A stretch of 64,000 nt of DNA, from positions 1 through 64,000 of the forward strand of contig NZ_BJNG01000011.1 of assembly GCF_006539565.1 (NCBI RefSeq). The letters are read 5' to 3'. Origin of the DNA: Pseudonocardia hydrocarbonoxydans. GTDB taxonomy: Bacteria; Actinomycetota; Actinomycetes; Mycobacteriales; Pseudonocardiaceae. The position numbers and the translations under genes are program-made. A model generated the notes under the pieces. The model saw only the letters and a program-made list of their open reading frames with translations, ran no database searches and was not told where the DNA came from. Shown piece after piece: positions 57,977-64,000 of the stretch (the stretch's first letter is position 1; each line of letters begins with the position of its first letter).

Positions 57977-59332
57977 TCAGGTCGCCGAGGGCGCGGGCTC
58001 CTTCGACAGCGAGGGCGGCGCGGAGTCGGCCGGGCCGTGGTCGTCGTCGACCATGGTGGCTTCGTCGAAGGGGTCCTGACCGGCGAAGACGCGGTCGGCC
58101 CTTGCCCGGTCGAACTCGCCGACCCAGTGACCGATCAGCACGGTGGCCACGGCGTTGCCGGCGAAGTTCGTCACGGCGCGGGCCTCGGACATGAACCGGT
58201 CGATGCCGACGATGAGACCGACGCCGTCGACCAGGTCGGGGCGGTGGCTCTGCAGGCCCGCGGCCAGCGTCGCCAGGCCGGCCCCGGTGACGCCCGCGGC
58301 CCCCTTCGAGGCGACGATCATGAAGACGAGCAGCGAGATCTGCTCGCCCAGCGCCAGCGGCGAGCCCTGCGCGGTGGCGATGAACAGCGACGCCATCGTC
58401 AGGTAGATCGCGGTGCCGTCGAGGTTGAACGAGTAGCCGGTGGGCACCGTGATGCCGACCACGGGACGGGAGACGCCCAGGTGCTCCATCTTCGCGATCA
58501 GCCGCGGCAGCGCCGACTCCGACGACGAGGTGGACACGATCAGCAGGAACTCGCGGCCCAGGTAGCCCAGCAGCGTGAAGATGTTGATGCCGGCGAAGAC
58601 CCGCAGCACCAGGCCCAGGATGCCGAAGACGAAGATCGCGCAGGTGACGTAGAAGCCGGCCATGATCTGGAACAGCGCGCCGACCGCGGCCCAGCCGGTC
58701 TCGCCGACCACGGCCGCGATCGCGCCGAACGCGCCGATCGGGGCCAGCCACAGGATCATCGTCAGGACCTTGAAGACCAGCCTCTGGAAGTACCCGATGC
58801 CGCGCAGGATCGGCTCGCCCTTCGTGCCGAGCGCCTGCACCGCGAAGCCGACGAGCAGCGCGACGAACAGCGTCTGCAGCACGCTGGTGCCGACCAGCGG
58901 GCTCACCAGGGTGTCCGGGATGATGTCGAGCCCCTCGGACTCGGGGGCCTCGTAGGCCTCGTCGGGCACCACCAGGCCGGCCCCGGGCTGCACGATGTTG
59001 CCGACGAGCAGCCCGATGGCCAGCGCGGCGGTCGACATCGTCAGGAAGTAGCCCAGCGCGATGGCGCCGACCCGGCCGACCTTGGCCGCCTGCTTGACCG
59101 CGCCGATGCCGAGCACGATGGTGCAGAAGATGATCGGCGAGATCATCATCTTGATGAGGTCGACGAAGGCGGTGCCGACGGGCTTGAGCGCCTTGCCCAC
59201 GTCGGGTGCGACGATGCCGACGGCGACGCCCAGGATCACGGCGACGATCACGGCGATGTAGAGGAAGTGGGTGCGGTCCCGCTTCGCGACGGGCTGCGCG
59301 CCCGGACTGGTTGACTCGGTGCTGGTGGACAC
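57977..59332 (-). CDS. dctA: Dicarboxylate/amino acid:cation symporter (DctA/GltT-like)
   Basis: 451 residues, glutamate-transporter fold with eight helices and hairpins. Seen: STSSSESALP (HP1 serine-rich motif) and NLDGTAIYLTMASL (NMDGT region), plus GVTGAGLATLAAGL of HP2/TM8. C4-dicarboxylate or glutamate/aspartate uptake with Na+/H+. GAAGGGGAACCC before a GTG start. Divergent from the second CitA-type kinase, which probably senses its substrate. Confidence 0.92.
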   Translation of the reverse strand: MSTSTESTSPGAQPVAKRDRTHFLYIAVIVAVILGVAVGIVAPDVGKALKPVGTAFVDLIKMMISPIIFCTIVLGIGAVKQAAKVGRVGAIALGYFLTMSTAALAIGLLVGNIVQPGAGLVVPDEAYEAPESEGLDIIPDTLVSPLVGTSVLQTLFVALLVGFAVQALGTKGEPILRGIGYFQRLVFKVLTMILWLAPIGAFGAIAAVVGETGWAAVGALFQIMAGFYVTCAIFVFGILGLVLRVFAGINIFTLLGYLGREFLLIVSTSSSESALPRLIAKMEHLGVSRPVVGITVPTGYSFNLDGTAIYLTMASLFIATAQGSPLALGEQISLLVFMIVASKGAAGVTGAGLATLAAGLQSHRPDLVDGVGLIVGIDRFMSEARAVTNFAGNAVATVLIGHWVGEFDRARADRVFAGQDPFDEATMVDDDHGPADSAPPSLSKEPAPSAT

Positions 59333-59467
59333 GGGTTCCCCTTCGAATCCGATCGGCCGGTGCGTTGCGTGCCCGGGACTGCGGGCGGCACCCTTCCGGC
59401 ACAGGATGGGGGGGCTTGTGGTGCGCCTCACCCTTTCGTTCATTTCGGTCGACGGAGCGTATGCAGC

Positions 59468-61075
59468 GTGATCCCCCTGGGCCCGATGCGCCGCTGGAGC
59501 CTCGCGGCCCAGCTGTTCGCGCTGCAGGCGGTGCTGGTCGTGCTGGTCCTCGGCGGGGTCGGCGCGGCCACCTACCTGCAGTTCGCCGCCGACAACGAGC
59601 GCGAGACGGCCGAGGAGATGCTCGGGGTCGCCCACACCCTGGCCGCGGTGCCCGAGGTGATCGACGCGCTCGACGACCCGGACCCCTCGGCGGTGCTCCA
59701 GCCGCTGGCCGAGCGGGTGCGGGCCGACACCGCCACCGACTTCGTGGTGGTCATGACCACCGGCGGCGTCCGGTTCTCCCACCCCGACACCGCCGAGATC
59801 GGGCGGGTCTTCCGCGGCACCATCGCCCCCGCCGCGGCGGGCGCGACCACCTTCACCGAGACCTACACCGGCACGCTGGGCCCCTCGGTCCGGTCGGTCG
59901 TCCCCGTCGTCGACGACGGCCGGGTGGTGGCGCTGGTGTCGGTCGGGCGCACGGTCACCGCGGTCTCGCGCGAGCTGGGCGAGCGGCTGCCGGTGCTGGC
60001 GCTGATCGCCACCGCCGCGTTCGGGCTCGCCGCCGCCGGGTCGTGGCTGCTGAGCCGGTGGCTGCGGCGCAGCACCCACGACATGGGCCCGGCCGAGCTG
60101 TCCCGGATGTACGAGTACTACGACACCGTGCTGCACTCCGTCCGCGAGGGCCTGCTGCTGCTCGACCGGGGCGGGCGGGTGCAGCTGGCCAACGACGAGG
60201 CCCGCCGGCTGCTGGCCCTGCCCGCGGAGGTCGCGGGGCGTCGCGTCGACGGGCTGGGCCTGCCCGACGCGCTCGGGTCGGCGCTGGCCGCGGGGGAGCG
60301 CCGCTCCGACGAGATCCACCTGACGGCCGACCGGATCGTCGTGGTCAACCAGGCCCCCGCCCGCTGGGCCGGCCGCGACCTGGGCACCGTGGTGACCCTG
60401 CGCGACCACACCGAGCTGCGGGCGCTGAGCACCGAGCTGGAGACGATCCGCGGGTTCGCCCAGTCGCTCAACGCCCAGGCCCACGAGGCCGCCAACCAGC
60501 TGCACACCGTCGTCTCGCTGATCGAGCTGGGCCGCGCCGAGGAGGCCCTGACCTACGCCACCGCGGAGCTGGAGCTGGCCCGGCACCTCACCGACGCCGT
60601 CCTGGCGGGCATCGCGGTGCCCGAGCTGGCCGCGCTCGTCGTCGGCAAGGCGGCGGAGGCGGGGGAGCGCGGCGTCGAGCTCGGGCTGGGCGAGGGCGCG
60701 CGGGTGCCCGACGGTCTCGCCGACCCCCGCGACCTCGTCACGATCGTCGGGAACCTGCTCGACAACGCCGTCGACGCCGCGCTGGACGGTCCCGAGCCCC
60801 GCTGGGTGCGCCTGGACGCGGGGATCGACGACGAGGGGTTCGTCCTGCGGGTCAGCGACAGCGGTCCGGGACTCGAGGACCCCGAACAGGCGTTCACCAG
60901 CGGCTGGAGCACCAAGCCCGCCGACGGCATGGGCCGCGGGCTGGGCCTCGCGCTCGTCCGCCGCGCGGTGCACCGCCACGGCGGCACGGTCTCGGCCGGC
61001 GACGCCCCGGGCGGCGGGGCCGAGCTGCGGGTGCGGCTGCCGGTCGCCGCCGCGGTGCGGGAGCCGCAGCCGTGA
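59468..61075 (+). CDS. CitA/DcuS-type sensor histidine kinase (second copy)
   Basis: 535 residues, paralogous to the kinase at 54369. TM1 near residue 16-37, extracytoplasmic sensor (about 40-165), TM2 about 178-195, PAS, phosphoacceptor His339 in AHEAANQLH, HATPase (NLLDNAVDAAL, DSGPGLED, GRGLGLALVRR). GTG at 59468; ATG at 59486 is the alternative. Stop overlaps the regulator start (GTGA). Likely regulates dctA. Confidence 0.92.
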   Translation: MIPLGPMRRWSLAAQLFALQAVLVVLVLGGVGAATYLQFAADNERETAEEMLGVAHTLAAVPEVIDALDDPDPSAVLQPLAERVRADTATDFVVVMTTGGVRFSHPDTAEIGRVFRGTIAPAAAGATTFTETYTGTLGPSVRSVVPVVDDGRVVALVSVGRTVTAVSRELGERLPVLALIATAAFGLAAAGSWLLSRWLRRSTHDMGPAELSRMYEYYDTVLHSVREGLLLLDRGGRVQLANDEARRLLALPAEVAGRRVDGLGLPDALGSALAAGERRSDEIHLTADRIVVVNQAPARWAGRDLGTVVTLRDHTELRALSTELETIRGFAQSLNAQAHEAANQLHTVVSLIELGRAEEALTYATAELELARHLTDAVLAGIAVPELAALVVGKAAEAGERGVELGLGEGARVPDGLADPRDLVTIVGNLLDNAVDAALDGPEPRWVRLDAGIDDEGFVLRVSDSGPGLEDPEQAFTSGWSTKPADGMGRGLGLALVRRAVHRHGGTVSAGDAPGGGAELRVRLPVAAAVREPQP

Positions 61076-61752
61076 TCCGCACCCTCGTCGTCGACGACGA
61101 CCCGGTCGCGCTCGCCGCGCACGCCGCCTACGTGGAGCGGGTGCGCGGCTTCGCGGTCGTCGGCCGGGCCCCGGCGGGGGCGGAGGCGCTGCGCCTGCTC
61201 GCGACCACGGCCGTCGACCTGGTCCTGCTCGACGTCCACCTGCCCGACATGAGCGGCCTGGACGTGCTGCGCCGCATGCGCGCGGCGGGCCACACCTGCG
61301 ACGTGATCATGGTGACCCGCGCCCGCGACCTGGAGGTCGTGCGCGCCGCCGTCGCCTTCGGGGCCACCCAGTACCTGATGAAGCCGTTCCCGGCCGGGGT
61401 GGTGCGGGCCAAGCTGGAGGGCTACCTGGCCTACCGGCAGAACGACCCCGGGCCGTTGGTCGCCCAGTCCGACGTCGACGGGATGCTCGACGCCCTGCGC
61501 GCCCCGACCGTCGACAGCGGCCTGCCCAAGGGCATCAGCCGGGAGTCCCTCGACCAGGTCTGCGGGGTCCTCGCCCCCGACGCCGGACGCACCGCGGTGG
61601 AGGTGGCCGACCTCGTCGGCGTCTCCCGCGTCACCGCCCGCCGCTATCTCGAACACCTCGCCGACACCGGCCTCACCGAGCGGGCACTGCGCTACGGCAC
61701 CACCGGGCGTCCGCAGGTGGAGTACCGGTGGCGCCCCCGCGGCAGCACCTGA
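61072..61752 (+). CDS. CitB/DcuR-type response regulator (second copy)
   Basis: 226 residues. Phospho-Asp54 in LVLLDVHLPDM, KPF switch Lys, and a C-terminal HTH (LVGVSRVTARRYLEHLADTGL) closely parallel to the regulator at 55919. GTGA overlap with the kinase. Divergent-module logic predicts control of dctA. Its stop lies eight bases from the converging LCP gene. Confidence 0.92.
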   Translation: MIRTLVVDDDPVALAAHAAYVERVRGFAVVGRAPAGAEALRLLATTAVDLVLLDVHLPDMSGLDVLRRMRAAGHTCDVIMVTRARDLEVVRAAVAFGATQYLMKPFPAGVVRAKLEGYLAYRQNDPGPLVAQSDVDGMLDALRAPTVDSGLPKGISRESLDQVCGVLAPDAGRTAVEVADLVGVSRVTARRYLEHLADTGLTERALRYGTTGRPQVEYRWRPRGST

Positions 61753-61759
61753 CCCCGGG

Positions 61760-63991
61760 TCAGCAGCTCTGGGCGACCGAGACCGGGACGGAGGTGAGCG
61801 GGGCGTCGTCGTCGGTGTCGTCGTCGGTGGGGCCGGTGGCGGTGTCGTCGTCGGCCTGGTTGGTCTCCGGGATGTCCGACGGGTCGGCGGCCGCGACCGG
61901 CGGGGCCGTCGCCGGGTCGCGGTCGAGCGCCTCGCGGACGACCTGGCGCATCAGGTCGAAGTCGGGGTCGCCGGTGTTGAAGCGGCCGTCGGACTGCTCG
62001 GGGTCGGGCAGGTTCGGGTCGAACGCCACGCTCTCCAGCGCGATCGGGCCGTCGGCGACCGAGAGCAGCGCGGGCAGCGCCTGCTGCGGGATGTCGGTGG
62101 AGACGCTGTCGGTGGTGGCCCGCGCGATCGACTGGAAGTTCGTGAGCAGCTCGGCGGGCTGGTTCTGGTCGAGGATGTTCTGGATCAGGCAGCGCTGCCG
62201 CCCCATCCGCACGTAGTCGGTGGAGTTGGTGCGGGACCGGGCGAAGGCGAGTGCGTTCTCGCCGTCGAGCTGCTGGATGCCGGGCTCGATGTAGCCGGTG
62301 GGCCGCACCTCGCGGCCGTTGGGGCTGATCCCGCCGATCGGGATGCGGTCGGGTCCGACGTCGACCCGGACGCCGCCCAGGGAGTCGATGATCGCCGCGA
62401 ACCCGGCCATGTCGAGCTCGACGTAGTAGTCGAGATCGAGATCGAGCATGTAGGAGACCGTCTGGTGCAGCAGGTTGAGGCCGGGGTCGGCGGTCGGCCC
62501 GGCCGGGGCCAGGTCCGGGTACTCGTGGCCGTAGGCGTAGACGGCGTTGAGGTAGTAGTTGCCGTCCGGGCCCGCGCTGTCGTGGAAGCCGTCGGGGAAC
62601 TCCTCCGCCATCGGCGACCCCGGCGGGAACTGGGCGTAGGCGATGTTGCGCGGCAGGCTGAACAGCGTCGTGCGGCCGGTGGCCGTCTCGATGCTGGCCA
62701 CCATCATCGTGTCGGTGCGGGTGCCGGTGCGGTCCGGCCCGGCGTCGCTGCCGACCAGCAGCACGTTGACGCGCGGGCCGAGGTCGGCGGCGCCGGCGTC
62801 GTCGGCGAACAGCTCCCCGAGCACCGAGCGCGAGGAGTTCGCCAGGTTGGCGGCGAAGCCGAGCGGGGTGGCCACGAGCAGGCACAGCGCCGTGACGACG
62901 GCGACCCCGACCGCCCTGCGCCCGGGATCGAGCCGTCGCGGCTGGGCGAGCACCCAGGTGCGGACGATCACGGCGATCCAGGCGACCGCCACCGCCACCA
63001 GGACGACGGTGGCGACGGCGAGGCCCCCGGAGGACAGCAGCGGGGTGAGCAGGTCGGAGCGGCGCAGCGTGGCCAGCGCCCCGACGACGGTGACGATGCC
63101 CAGCAGGAACGGCCCGAGGATCAGCCAGCCGGTGCGGCGGCGGTGCAGCATCAGGTGGCCGCTGCCGGGGGCCGCGGTGGCGGCCGCGGTGGCCAGCAGT
63201 GCGAGGCCCAGCGTGCGGGGGCGGCGCCGGCCGGTACGGCGGACCGGTGGGGGGGTCGGGCGGGCGGTGCGCTCCGCGTCCCCGGCGGCCCTCGGGACGC
63301 CGGCCGTCGATGCGGTGGCCTTCTGCCCAGCGGTCTTCTGCCCGGCGGCCTTCTGCCCGGTCGCCTTCTGCCCGGTGGCGTTCTGCCCGGTCGCCTTCTG
63401 TCCGGTGCCCTTCGGGGTGGCGGTCGTCGCCGCAGCGGTCGTCGAAGCAGTGGTCGTCGATGCGGCGGCCTTCGGCCCGGCCCCCTGGAGGCCCGCGACG
63501 GCCGCGGCGCCGGTGACCCGCCCGCCCGCCGGACGTGCGGAGGGCGGGTCCCCCCGGCCCGTCCGGCGGCCCGTCACCGGGTCGGGACGGCCGCGCAGGG
63601 GGCCGTCACCGGCGGGGGTGTGGGGGACCGGGCGGGTCCGCACCTCGTCGGGCCGGACGCCGGGCAGGGGCGGGGTGATCCGGGTGACCTGGTCGGCCGG
63701 GTCGCGCCGGGGTGCGCCGGTGCGACGAGGGGGACCCGCGGGACGGGCCGACTGCCCTCCGGGCGGCTGCTCGGCCGGGGGGCGGCGCGGCTGCTGCGGG
63801 GGGACCGCGCCGGCCGCGCGCACCCGCAGGCGCTCCCGCTCCACGGCGGCCCGCTCCCGCTCGAGGCGCTCGCGCTCGAACCGGCGCGGCCACGGGGCGT
63901 CGACGCGGGGGGTCTCGGTGCGGGGGCTGTCGGTGCGGGGGGTCTCGGCGCGGGGAGCGCGGTCACGCGGGGGGAAGGGCCGGTCGTCCAC
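61760..63991 (-). CDS. LytR-CpsA-Psr family glycopolymer ligase with GQK-repeat N-terminus
   Basis: 743 residues. Long disordered basic N-terminus (about 1-240) containing six tandem [GAT]xGQ[KN] pentapeptides at about 194-224; four membrane helices (about 270-395); an LCP catalytic domain from about 405 (RVNVLLVGSDAG, then NIAYAQFPPGSP and YYLNAVYAYG, and LAFARSRTN) that transfers undecaprenyl-linked glycopolymer to peptidoglycan; and a C-terminal LytR_C-like, Asp-rich tail. Mycobacterial Lcp1 relatives attach arabinogalactan. GTG at 63991; an in-frame stop at 63998-64000 proves it does not extend further. Confidence 0.9.
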   Translation of the reverse strand: MDDRPFPPRDRAPRAETPRTDSPRTETPRVDAPWPRRFERERLERERAAVERERLRVRAAGAVPPQQPRRPPAEQPPGGQSARPAGPPRRTGAPRRDPADQVTRITPPLPGVRPDEVRTRPVPHTPAGDGPLRGRPDPVTGRRTGRGDPPSARPAGGRVTGAAAVAGLQGAGPKAAASTTTASTTAAATTATPKGTGQKATGQNATGQKATGQKAAGQKTAGQKATASTAGVPRAAGDAERTARPTPPPVRRTGRRRPRTLGLALLATAAATAAPGSGHLMLHRRRTGWLILGPFLLGIVTVVGALATLRRSDLLTPLLSSGGLAVATVVLVAVAVAWIAVIVRTWVLAQPRRLDPGRRAVGVAVVTALCLLVATPLGFAANLANSSRSVLGELFADDAGAADLGPRVNVLLVGSDAGPDRTGTRTDTMMVASIETATGRTTLFSLPRNIAYAQFPPGSPMAEEFPDGFHDSAGPDGNYYLNAVYAYGHEYPDLAPAGPTADPGLNLLHQTVSYMLDLDLDYYVELDMAGFAAIIDSLGGVRVDVGPDRIPIGGISPNGREVRPTGYIEPGIQQLDGENALAFARSRTNSTDYVRMGRQRCLIQNILDQNQPAELLTNFQSIARATTDSVSTDIPQQALPALLSVADGPIALESVAFDPNLPDPEQSDGRFNTGDPDFDLMRQVVREALDRDPATAPPVAAADPSDIPETNQADDDTATGPTDDDTDDDAPLTSVPVSVAQSC
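63321..63410 (-). repeat. Six tandem 15-bp repeats in the LCP coding sequence
   Basis: TTCTGCCCGG(T/C)CGCC-like 15-bp units on the plus strand, encoding GQK-type pentapeptides on the minus strand. Likely length-variable by slippage. Confidence 0.8.
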
Positions 63992-64000
63992 TGCGCGTCA

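Overview
The window is very GC-rich chromosomal DNA of an actinomycete. The evidence is GC-biased third codon positions, many GTG starts, GTGA/ATGA/TGATG start-stop overlaps, nickel superoxide dismutase, an actinobacterial-type integration host factor, F420- and mycothiol-era enzyme families, a GDT1 gene behind a manganese riboswitch and a Cys/Arg leader peptide of the actinobacterial sulfur type. Gene content (aromatic, acyl-CoA and small organic acid catabolism) fits a Pseudonocardia-like member of the Pseudonocardiales; the genus is inference. I see no rRNA, tRNA, CRISPR array, prophage or insertion sequence, and every major gene looks intact.

Layout. 0-5.3 kb: patatin-like lipase and cinA, a methyltransferase, the divergent sodN/sodX nickel-SOD pair and a FIST-domain protein. 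5.3-11.5 kb: an IclR regulator heading a leftward amidase/SDR/epoxide hydrolase operon and facing a rightward pobA-pcaH-pcaG operon (4-hydroxybenzoate to protocatechuate to ring cleavage), with a likely operator between them. 11.6-17.8 kb: a GtrA-like membrane protein with an acidic tail, a DUF4242 protein, an Xi-type glutathione transferase, a long FabH-like synthase with FabG, and a NagZ-like GH3 enzyme. 17.8-27.3 kb: a single-chain 1859-residue acyl-CoA carboxylase, then small hydrolases, regulators and an MFS exporter. 27.3-32.7 kb: F420/PNPOx-fold protein, phosphofructokinase, and a coupled metallohydrolase/DedA/holin-phosphodiesterase operon. 32.8-45 kb: fatty-acid and CoA metabolism (FadD, tandem acyl-CoA dehydrogenase, CaiB-type transferase, thiolase) with TerC, an Rv1747-like FHA-ABC transporter and an HtrA protease. 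45-51 kb: riboswitch-controlled Mn exporter fused to a methyltransferase-like domain, sulfone monooxygenase behind a Cys leader peptide, and an orphan ParA pair. 51-61.8 kb: two parallel modules, each a carboxylate transporter divergent from a CitA-type kinase and CitB-type regulator (TctCBA, then DctA), flanking a divergent mIHF-like protein. 61.8-64 kb: an LCP cell-wall ligase with a GQK-repeat N-terminus.

The most unusual items are a 22-bp phased repeat family at two convergent-gene junctions (32.7 and 42.1 kb), the GDT1-ICMT-like fusion under a Mn riboswitch with an apparent SD-sequestering platform, the FabH-like protein with an unrecognised ~300-residue N-terminal half, the eukaryote-like single-chain carboxylase, and the duplicated transporter/two-component modules.
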